Assembly: GCA_025360005.1 (NCBI GenBank)
Contig: JANYDA010000001.1
Span: 1-64,000 of the forward strand
Direction: 5' to 3'
DNA: 64,000 nt
From: Fibrobacteria bacterium
GTDB taxonomy: Bacteria; Fibrobacterota; Fibrobacteria; UBA11236
Positions 52,830 through 60,675 of the stretch are shown here, one piece after another (position 1 is the stretch's first letter; the number at the start of each line of letters is the position of its first letter). Both the position numbers and the translations under genes were made by a program. The notes beneath the pieces are model-generated. The model searched no databases and was not told the origin of the DNA. It was given only the letters and a program-made list of their open reading frames with translations.

Positions 52830-55800
52830 ATGGGTTCTTTGAAACGATCGGGGCGGCGGATCCCCATGCGAAGCATTCTTGCGGCCCTGGCCCTGGTTTT
52901 TTCCCCGGTGCTCCTGCGCGCGCAAGTGAATGTCGACAAGACCTGCGCGGCCTGCTCGCGCCTCAAGAACGACTCCCTTAATATCCAGGTAAGGAAAATC
53001 CGCCTCAACCAGGTCGGCTACCTGCCCCAGGACCAGAACAAGGCCGCCTTCATCGCCAACCCCGTGGGCACCTCTTTCGACGTGGTGACCGCGGGAACCG
53101 GCCAAGTGGTATTCACCGGGGCCCTAAAGGATGTGGGCAGCCAGACCGAAGGCGCCATCGACATATTCACCTATTACAATTCCATCACCCCGCTGGTGGA
53201 TTTGCACCGGCCCGCGGCCAATGAACACCTGTACCGGGCGGACTTCTCGGCCTATAAGACCCCGGGGAATTATCTCCTCAAATGCGGTGCCGACACTTCC
53301 GCGCATTTCGAGATCGATCCCAAGGTTTACAACTTCGTGTTCGAGACCACCATGAAATTCTTCGGCGCCCAGCGCTGCGGCAAGACCGACAGTTGGCTGC
53401 ACGCCGCCTGCCATCTCAAGGACGGCGATTTCCTGGGCGCGAAATATTCCGGCGCCCTCTCGGGCGGATGGCACGATTGCGGCGATCATATCAAGGTCGG
53501 GGAAACCACCGCCTACGCAGCCGTGGTCTTGGGGATGACCTACGCCTTCTGGCCGGATAAGGCCGAGGACTTCTACGGAAAGTCCTATAACGATACGCTT
53601 CCCTTCGGCACGGACGGCGTGCCCGACGTGCTGTACGAATCCAAGATCGGCGCCGACTATATCCTCAAGCTGTACAACGTGAGCAAAGAACTGGGGATGA
53701 TCGAAAAGCACAACATGTTCCACAGCATCATCGACGGCGAGGACCACTCCTACTGGGACGTTCCCGAACATCAGGATGCCGCGCCCCACAGCAAAGGCGG
53801 CCCTCCGCGCACGCCCCGGGACGGCATCGGATCCGACGTGGCGGGCATGTACGCTGCCGCGCTGGCCTTCTTCTCCAAGAGCTGGGAGCCATTCGATCCG
53901 GCCTATGCCAAAGCCTGCCTCCTGGCCTCCAAGGACATGTATGACAACCTGGTTATCAACCGGCGCGGCACCCCCACCCTCAACGAGCAGGGCTTCTACA
54001 CCGCCGGATCCGGGCCGCAAGTGGACGATGAGGCGTTGGCTGCCTTCGCATTGTGGTATGCCACCAAGGATCCCCGCTACCGCAAGGACTTGTTGGAAGA
54101 CCCGGCCATGGGCGCCAATCCCCTGAGCATGTACAACCAAGGCACCTTCCCCACCGGCCTCTTGGCCAACAAGAACAGCGTTCCTTTCCACGCGGGAGGA
54201 TGGCCCACCGATTTCCAGAACACGCATGCTTACACGCTGTTCGGATTGGTGAAGCTGATCCTGGACAAGCCGGATGTCGCGGCCGCCTACGGTCTCACAG
54301 CCGCTACGGCCGATTCGCTGAAACAGGACGCCATCGCGGCCCTGAAATACTCCATCAAGGTGGCCAGCGGAGGCGCCGCCAAGTTCGGCGACATCAACGC
54401 CAATGAACCTTACCACGACCTCTTCTCGGAAAAGTGGGGCTACAACCGGTACAACATGGGCGTGGTCCTGGAGCTCTTCCTCTATTGGGATCTGACCCAT
54501 GATCAGAACTATTACAACATCGGATTGGACAATCTCAACTATGTGCTGGGGATGAACCCCTGGGACATCAGCTTCATCATGGGCGCGGGCGAGAAGAACC
54601 TCCAGCATCCCCACAACCGGGCGTCAAACCCGGAAGGCTATAATGCCGGCGGTTTCCCCTATCCCTACCGCTCTCCCAAAGGGGCCTTGATGGGAGGCAG
54701 CAAGCCCACCGATCCGCTGCGGGACTTCTGGCTGGAATACGACAACACGGAAACCTGCATCGACTTCTCCGCGCAAATCCTGATGCCCACCCAGATCCTG
54801 GCCGCGAACCTGCCGCCGGATACGGAGGGACCCAAGTTCCGCTCCGTAAACATCTTCCCGGAGGAACGTAGCGCGCTGGTTACCTGGACCACGGATGAGA
54901 TCTCCCGCGACACGGTTTTCCTGCTGGATTCCCCGGGCGGAAAGCTGTTGCAAACCCTGCCCGCGGCGCAATTGGCGCGCAACAAGCAGGTGGACATCCA
55001 GGGCTTGACGCCCAACACCACCTACTACATCTACTTCGCCGGTATCGACGTGCGCCGCAACTACACGGTGGATATGAACAACGGCGCCTTTTGGAAGTTC
55101 ACCACCAAGACCTCCACGGTGGCGGCAGCCATCACCGACGTCAAGGTCTGCAACGAGACCCATGAGTCCGCGCTGGTGACCTGGTGGACCAAGAACGGCT
55201 ACTATCCCAGCGAAGTGGACTACGGAAAGACCACGGCATTGGGCCTTACCCAGTCTCCCGACGATGCGGGCATCCCCACCCTGTTCCATCGTGTTACCCT
55301 GAAGGATCTGGAAGCGGCCACGCCGTATTTTTTCCAGGCCGTCTCGGGCGCAAGCAAGGACGATAACGGGGGCAAGGACTACCAATTCTCCACCACCCAG
55401 GTGCTCGTCAACTATACCGTGCGCATCAAGCCCACCAACAAGGCTTCCGGAGGCAAGAGCACGCATTTCTACATCGACGTGGCCAACAACGAAAGCAAAC
55501 CTTATTTCGGCTTGGAGATGCGATACTATTTCACCGCCGATGCCACCGCCGCCGCAGGCTTGATCGCCACCGGGTACGACAACCAGATATTCGACGTAGG
55601 CGGGAACGCGCACCAGTTGGCGGTGGGTTCCACCATAATATTCGGCGCCGCCAAGCAGGTTTCCGGCATGGCCGACCAATGGTATTTCCCCATCACCCTG
55701 AACGATACCCTGCCCGTGGCCGGCCGGGCCCGCTTCGAGCTCCAGATCAACACGCGGGGCGCCAACAATACCACCGGAGACGAACCGTTTTCCTTTTTCG

Positions 55801-57776
55801 ACAATGCCTGGTCCGTCCGGCCCCATCAGCAACCGCCGGACCCGGCGGCTTTCGACGGCGTGGACCTTTCCAAAGGCGCCACCGGCGTCTATAAGGATCC
55901 GGAAATGGTGGTGGCCGTCAACGGCAAGAATGTACTCACCTATACGGAAGACCCCTATATCACCGCCTATTATAAGGGCGTGCACGTTTTCGGGTACGGG
56001 CCCGATTACCGGACCACGGACAAATTGGTGGTGAGCCGCAAGGCTTCGCTGACCCTCACCCAGCCGGTGACCAGCCCCCTCGATCGTTACGATCTCAGGC
56101 AAGAGGCGGGCACCATGATCCTGGCGGGCAAGGCATCCAGCGATCCGGACGGCCGCATCGATGCTATCGTCATCAATGGGGAAACCCTCGACGAAAGCCG
56201 GCTCCAACGCTCCGCCGCGGGAGTGGAATTCAGTCGCTCCTATACCTTGACGGAAGGAACCAATGTTTTCGACGTGATCGCATGGGACACCTCCAACTGC
56301 GCGGTGGAATCCCGCAAGCTGATCGTGAATTGGATGAAAGCCCCTCCCCTGCCGCCGCCGCAAGTCGCCAAGCCCTTCGCCGATCCCGCGGGCAAGGCCG
56401 GTAAGGACTCCTTCCTGGTCAACCTCGCCACCGCCACCCCGGGCGCCGCCATCTGGTACACAGTGGACGGGAGCGTTCCGGTTCCCGGCTCGGCGGGCAG
56501 TTCGGCCTATACTGGCCCCATCCTGATCAAGGACGCCCTAACGCTTAAAGCCATCGCGGTCAAGCCGGATTGGCTGCCCAGCGCCGTGATGGAGGAGAAG
56601 TACGAGATTTCCAGGTTCGCCACCGTCAATATCAAGCAGGCCGTCTTCCGGGACGCCGATGCCGACGGGTATGCCGATGCCGTGGAACTGCTCCTGGATA
56701 CGGCCCTGGGCCGTCCCGACGCAAAGGTGATCGATGGGCAGATGGCGGGGGCGAAGCTGACCTCCGGACTGGAACTCGCCGGTTACCGTATCACCGGAGA
56801 TACCCTGGTGGCCGCCCTCAGGCCCAACACGGCTTCCCTGATCGACGGCAAGGAAACCCTCTCCATCCCGCGCCCCGCGGCCGATGCGGATGGTATGCTT
56901 CATGCCGGGACCCTGCCCATCAAGGACGGAATAGCACCCGTGATCCGTCGCGCGGTCCTGCGCCGCGGGACCGCAGGCGCCCCGGACTCCCTGCAGGTAT
57001 TCTTTTCGGAAGAGCTCGCCGCAAGCGCGCAGGCGCCTTCGCCTTTCCTGGCTTTGCATGCCGCCGATGGCGCGCACTATGCCTTCGTCCTCACCGGAGG
57101 GCAGGCTTCCCCCGCCAACGCGGACAATCTTTCCCCCTGGCTCTACGTCATCCAATCGGTCCTCGCCGATGCCGGCGGGCCGTCCTCCCCTCCCATGGCC
57201 GGGGACTCCGTTTGGATCGGCCCGCTGGCGGGCCTGGCGGATAAATACGGCAATGCGCAGTCGAATCCCGCCAACGTGCGCGTGCCGTTGCGGATTTGGA
57301 CATCCCTGGTCTATACCATCGAGCCCGTGGCCCCGGGAGGCGTATCCCAGGTTTCCTCTGCGCCCCAGGGCCCGGCCTGGTCCGTTTACGTCGGGCCCGG
57401 ATCCGGCCCCTCCATAGGCACGGCCCCGGCGGCCTTGCCCACCACTCCTCTGGTTCCCGATCGCCCCCATTCCGGAGGGCTGGTACTGGATGCGACCCAT
57501 CCCTTCTCTCTGGTGTTGCGCGTGCACGACAACCTGGGCCATTTCGTTTCCAAGGTGCGCCTGGACATCGCCGATAACGATTTGCTCCGGCTCCCCCAGG
57601 GTAACTTGCCGGGTACCCATCGCTTGTACCTGCTCTGGAATGGAACCGCCGATACCGGCGGCCCGACGGGCACGGGGGCCTACGTGTATGTATGGAACAT
57701 CGCGTTCTTCCCCACCGAAGGTCCGCCGCAAACCTCCGCGGGCAAACGCATATTCGGGATGCTCCGCAACCGATAA
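52830..57776 (+). CDS. Multidomain GH9 cellulase
   Basis: A 1648-residue secreted enzyme. After a signal peptide comes an Ig-like CelD_N domain (about 50-150, RLNQVGYLPQDQNKAAFI), then the GH9 domain (about 165-660): Asp216 and Asp219 in GWHDCGDHIKVG and the acid Glu641 in DNTETCIDFSA. Two FN3 domains (about 665-855) follow, then a CBM3-like module (RIKPTNKASGG near 865), beta domains, a chitobiase-type Ig domain (IWYTVDGSVP near 1205), and a C-terminal FlgD/sorting-like domain (about 1556-1648, LVLRVHDNLGHFVSKVRLDI). The length and tail suggest surface display. The ATG at 52866 is an alternative start. Confidence 0.93.
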   Translation: MGSLKRSGRRIPMRSILAALALVFSPVLLRAQVNVDKTCAACSRLKNDSLNIQVRKIRLNQVGYLPQDQNKAAFIANPVGTSFDVVTAGTGQVVFTGALKDVGSQTEGAIDIFTYYNSITPLVDLHRPAANEHLYRADFSAYKTPGNYLLKCGADTSAHFEIDPKVYNFVFETTMKFFGAQRCGKTDSWLHAACHLKDGDFLGAKYSGALSGGWHDCGDHIKVGETTAYAAVVLGMTYAFWPDKAEDFYGKSYNDTLPFGTDGVPDVLYESKIGADYILKLYNVSKELGMIEKHNMFHSIIDGEDHSYWDVPEHQDAAPHSKGGPPRTPRDGIGSDVAGMYAAALAFFSKSWEPFDPAYAKACLLASKDMYDNLVINRRGTPTLNEQGFYTAGSGPQVDDEALAAFALWYATKDPRYRKDLLEDPAMGANPLSMYNQGTFPTGLLANKNSVPFHAGGWPTDFQNTHAYTLFGLVKLILDKPDVAAAYGLTAATADSLKQDAIAALKYSIKVASGGAAKFGDINANEPYHDLFSEKWGYNRYNMGVVLELFLYWDLTHDQNYYNIGLDNLNYVLGMNPWDISFIMGAGEKNLQHPHNRASNPEGYNAGGFPYPYRSPKGALMGGSKPTDPLRDFWLEYDNTETCIDFSAQILMPTQILAANLPPDTEGPKFRSVNIFPEERSALVTWTTDEISRDTVFLLDSPGGKLLQTLPAAQLARNKQVDIQGLTPNTTYYIYFAGIDVRRNYTVDMNNGAFWKFTTKTSTVAAAITDVKVCNETHESALVTWWTKNGYYPSEVDYGKTTALGLTQSPDDAGIPTLFHRVTLKDLEAATPYFFQAVSGASKDDNGGKDYQFSTTQVLVNYTVRIKPTNKASGGKSTHFYIDVANNESKPYFGLEMRYYFTADATAAAGLIATGYDNQIFDVGGNAHQLAVGSTIIFGAAKQVSGMADQWYFPITLNDTLPVAGRARFELQINTRGANNTTGDEPFSFFDNAWSVRPHQQPPDPAAFDGVDLSKGATGVYKDPEMVVAVNGKNVLTYTEDPYITAYYKGVHVFGYGPDYRTTDKLVVSRKASLTLTQPVTSPLDRYDLRQEAGTMILAGKASSDPDGRIDAIVINGETLDESRLQRSAAGVEFSRSYTLTEGTNVFDVIAWDTSNCAVESRKLIVNWMKAPPLPPPQVAKPFADPAGKAGKDSFLVNLATATPGAAIWYTVDGSVPVPGSAGSSAYTGPILIKDALTLKAIAVKPDWLPSAVMEEKYEISRFATVNIKQAVFRDADADGYADAVELLLDTALGRPDAKVIDGQMAGAKLTSGLELAGYRITGDTLVAALRPNTASLIDGKETLSIPRPAADADGMLHAGTLPIKDGIAPVIRRAVLRRGTAGAPDSLQVFFSEELAASAQAPSPFLALHAADGAHYAFVLTGGQASPANADNLSPWLYVIQSVLADAGGPSSPPMAGDSVWIGPLAGLADKYGNAQSNPANVRVPLRIWTSLVYTIEPVAPGGVSQVSSAPQGPAWSVYVGPGSGPSIGTAPAALPTTPLVPDRPHSGGLVLDATHPFSLVLRVHDNLGHFVSKVRLDIADNDLLRLPQGNLPGTHRLYLLWNGTADTGGPTGTGAYVYVWNIAFFPTEGPPQTSAGKRIFGMLRNR

Positions 57777-57821
57777 CCGCCCGGGATTGAACCGGCCGGG
57801 GTTAAAAAACACTAACCGGTC

Positions 57822-59654
57822 ATGCATCCCCACATTTCGCGCCGCCACGCCTTATTTTCCATCCCATTTTCGCTTTCCGCCTTCGCAGTTGTTACTGCGG
57901 TCGGATGTTTCGATCGTGACAATGCCACTGAGGTTCCTGCTGCCGTTGTGAATGCGGATTTCCCCTCCGCAGCCAGCCTCAATGCCAAACTGGGGCGCGG
58001 TATCAATTTCGGAAACGCCTTGGATGCGCCGCACGAAGGCGCTTGGGGCGTCACCCTGCAGCCGGAATGGTTCCAATGGATCGCGGATTCCGGATTCGCC
58101 ACCGTGCGAATCCCCGTGAGCTGGTCCACCCATTCCCAATCCGTTCCGCCCTATGCCATCGACTCCGCCTTCATGGCGCGGGTGGTTTGGGCCGTGGACC
58201 GGGCCCTGGCCGCCAAGCTCAACGTGATCATCGACATGCATCATTATGACTCGCTCACGGCGGAACCGGAAGCGGAACGCCCGCGCTTCCTGGCCATGTG
58301 GCGGCAAATCGCGTCCCGCTTTGCGGGCTATCCGCCCCAATTGCTGCTGGAAATCCTGAACGAACCCAGCGGCAAGGTGGACGCGGCCACCTGGAACTCT
58401 TTGTTGAACCAGGCCATCGATACCATTCGCGCCATCCAACCGCGGCGCACCTTGATCGTGGGCACGACGCCTTGGGGCGGTCTGAGCGGACTGGCTGATC
58501 TGGATCTTCCGGCCGATAGTAACATCATTGTTACGGTACATTATTACGAGCCGTTCCGGTTCACCCATCAGGGCGCAGCCTTCTATCCGGGCGCCGATGC
58601 CTGGCTGGGAACCCTTTGGCGGGCCACCCCGGCCGAGCGCGCCCAGGCGGATGACGACATCAAAATCATCCGCACTTGGGCGGAAGCGCATCATCGGCCC
58701 ATCTTCCTGGGCGAGTTCGGAACCTATGAAAAGGTGGATTCGGTTTCCCGGGCGTTGTATACGGAGTATTTGACAACGCATTTTTCCCAGGCCGGATTCA
58801 GCTGGGCCTTATGGAATTTCGGTTCCGACTTCGGCGTTTGGGTGGATGGGAGCAAGACCTGGCACGGCGGCTTGATGCAGGCGATGCTGCGTCCCGGGCA
58901 TAACGCTTATCTGGACTCAATCCTGAACGCGACGCAAAAACTCGACTTGGGCAAGTACCTGGTCTTCGACGATTTCGAGGACAGCCTGAAGGATATTCCC
59001 ACCTCTTCCTCGGACTGGCAAGCCAAGCTGGGGAGGCCTTTGCCGCAAGCCCCCTCCCACTATTACACGTTCTATTCGGAATCTTCCCTGGTCACCGATC
59101 CCGCGGGAACGCGCTTGTTGAGATACAACGAGGTGGGGCCTGACAAGGCGCCCTCCAATTTCGGCTTGGCCCAAGGCCCATGGGGGTTCCAGAGCCAGGG
59201 ATTGCATGTCAAGATGAAACTGGCGGGCGGGAACTACCCCTTCGCCGGATTCGGCGCGGGTTTGTTCGCCGGCTGGGACTCCTCCTTCACCGATCTGACG
59301 AACATGACCGCGGTGCAATTCCGGGCCAAGGGCCGGGGCGAATGGAACCTGCAGATCGTTTCCGATTCCGCCTACAATAAGGCTCCTCCGGACAGCAACT
59401 GGGGGCAAATGTACGTGCATTTCATCCTTACCGATCAATGGGAGACCTACGTGTTTCCGGCGGATTTCTTCGTACCCAAGAAATACTCCAAACAGGAGGC
59501 CGATAAGCTGACCTGGGAAGCCGTGCGCGACAAGATCATCGCCCTGGAATTCATGAACGGCCAATCCTACGGCGAAAAGCCGAATGACAGCCTGGAAATC
59601 TGGATCGACGACATCCGCATTGTCGGGGTCGAAAAAAAGAATTTCGGGCTCTGA
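57822..59654 (+). CDS. GH5 endoglucanase lipoprotein with C-terminal CBM11-like module
   Basis: A 610-residue enzyme. The lipobox AVGC (Cys29) suggests a lipoprotein. The GH5 domain (about 50-370) begins LGRGINFGNALDA; Glu181 in LEILNEPSG is the acid/base and Glu298 in FLGEFGTY the nucleophile, with DMHHYD carrying the conserved His. A beta-sandwich module (about 385-605) follows, ending in EIWIDDIRIVGV, similar to the CBM11-like modules of the GH51 protein. It starts 45 bases after the GH9 gene, so the enzymes are likely coexpressed. Confidence 0.95.
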   Translation: MHPHISRRHALFSIPFSLSAFAVVTAVGCFDRDNATEVPAAVVNADFPSAASLNAKLGRGINFGNALDAPHEGAWGVTLQPEWFQWIADSGFATVRIPVSWSTHSQSVPPYAIDSAFMARVVWAVDRALAAKLNVIIDMHHYDSLTAEPEAERPRFLAMWRQIASRFAGYPPQLLLEILNEPSGKVDAATWNSLLNQAIDTIRAIQPRRTLIVGTTPWGGLSGLADLDLPADSNIIVTVHYYEPFRFTHQGAAFYPGADAWLGTLWRATPAERAQADDDIKIIRTWAEAHHRPIFLGEFGTYEKVDSVSRALYTEYLTTHFSQAGFSWALWNFGSDFGVWVDGSKTWHGGLMQAMLRPGHNAYLDSILNATQKLDLGKYLVFDDFEDSLKDIPTSSSDWQAKLGRPLPQAPSHYYTFYSESSLVTDPAGTRLLRYNEVGPDKAPSNFGLAQGPWGFQSQGLHVKMKLAGGNYPFAGFGAGLFAGWDSSFTDLTNMTAVQFRAKGRGEWNLQIVSDSAYNKAPPDSNWGQMYVHFILTDQWETYVFPADFFVPKKYSKQEADKLTWEAVRDKIIALEFMNGQSYGEKPNDSLEIWIDDIRIVGVEKKNFGL

Positions 59655-59697
59655 TTCCCGCTCCCCACCGGGGCGGCAATATGATTAGTTTTGGCTC

Positions 59698-60366
59698 ATG
59701 CCCAAGCGAATCATCATCACGGGAGCGACGGGCCTGGCGGGTTCCGAAGCCGTACGCCAAGCCTTGCTGGACGAAGAGATTTCCGTGGTCACCGCCATCG
59801 TGAGGCGGCCGCCGGCCATCCAGGATCCCAAATTGAATATCGTTCTCCACGATAATTTCCGGGACTACTCCAGCCTAACGGAAATCTTCGCTTCGCATGA
59901 CGCCTGCTTGTGGTGCCTTGGGATTTCCCAGACCCAAGTGACGGAAGCGGAGTATATCAGGATCACCTACGAGTATGTCATTACCGCCGCGCAAGCCATG
60001 TTGCACGCCAATCCGGGAATCGGCTTCGTTTTCCTCAGCGGTATGGGCGCGGATTCGCAAGAGAAGAGCAGTACGCTTTTCGCGCGCATCAAAGGGAAAA
60101 CGGAAAACAATCTCAAGCGGCTGCCTTTCAAGAAGCTGGCCATCGTGCGCCCGGGCGGCATCATCCCCGTTCACAAGAAGGAGAACGCGGCTTTTTTTGA
60201 AAAGCTGCTTCTCCCTTTCTATCCCATCATCCAATACCTGGTGCCCTTCGCCATGATCTCCTCCGTGGTGCTGGCCAAAGCCATGCTCCACTTGGCCAAG
60301 CACGGCTCGGACAAGACCATCCTTGAGAATATGACCCTCAAAAAGCTTGTCGGCGCCGCCAAGTAA
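59698..60366 (+). CDS. NAD(P)-binding Rossmann protein
   Basis: A 222-residue short-chain dehydrogenase-like protein (NmrA/YwnB or epimerase type): RIIITGATGLAGSEAVRQAL is the GxxGxxG nucleotide loop, then CLWCLGISQ and FVFLSGMGADS. The catalytic YxxxK is not seen, so it may be a reductase of the atypical group, a regulator or a binding protein. It has no signal peptide. It sits 43 bases after the GH5 gene and is followed by the terminator cluster, so it may be a passenger of the locus. Confidence 0.8.
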   Translation: MPKRIIITGATGLAGSEAVRQALLDEEISVVTAIVRRPPAIQDPKLNIVLHDNFRDYSSLTEIFASHDACLWCLGISQTQVTEAEYIRITYEYVITAAQAMLHANPGIGFVFLSGMGADSQEKSSTLFARIKGKTENNLKRLPFKKLAIVRPGGIIPVHKKENAAFFEKLLLPFYPIIQYLVPFAMISSVVLAKAMLHLAKHGSDKTILENMTLKKLVGAAK

Positions 60367-60484
60367 TCGCGGCGGCCACGGCATGGCGTCGCATCCGCCG
60401 ATGATTCCCCGAAGTCAAATCCCGACGTGGGCATAGTGTCCTACAGCCTGGGGAACGATGACTAATGGATCCGAAAGGATTCCC

Positions 60485-60545
60485 GGTCCGGGTTTTTTGA
60501 GTCGGCCAGTCCGTCGCCGCCCAAAAAACCCCGGTCCGGAAAAAA
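60485..60545 (+). terminator. GC-rich hairpin with T run, part of a terminator cluster
   Basis: A CCGGTCCGGG stretch is followed by six T at 60493-60498 and faces a complementary CAAAAAACCC-CGGTCCGG at 60521-60540. It can act on the plus strand; on the minus strand the same stretch also carries T runs. Confidence 0.5.
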
Positions 60546-60596
60546 ATGAGACTCCGCCATGCTTCCACTAGAGGGGGTTGGGAAGCAGGCGGAGTC
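60540..60596 (-). terminator. Strong minus-strand terminator of the GH9 gene
   Basis: GACTCCGCC-a-TGCTTCC (60550-60566) pairs with GGAAGCA-GGCGGAGTC (60581-60596). On the minus strand the stem is followed by TCA and a T run (A 60540-60546). It ends the GH9 gene at 60676. Confidence 0.9.
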
Positions 60597-60600
60597 CGAG

Positions 60601-60629
60601 GGCCCTAGAGAGGGGGTCTAGGGCCTTTT
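60601..60629 (+). terminator. Terminator after the NAD(P)-binding protein gene
   Basis: GGCCCTAGA and TCTAGGGCC form a perfect 9-bp stem around a 7-base loop, followed by TTTT. The loop shares TAGA/GGGGG sequence with the neighbouring hairpin. Confidence 0.8.
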
Positions 60630-60675
60630 CCAAATTCACCGATAAATGCGCTCTAACATCTTACGAGGTGTACCT

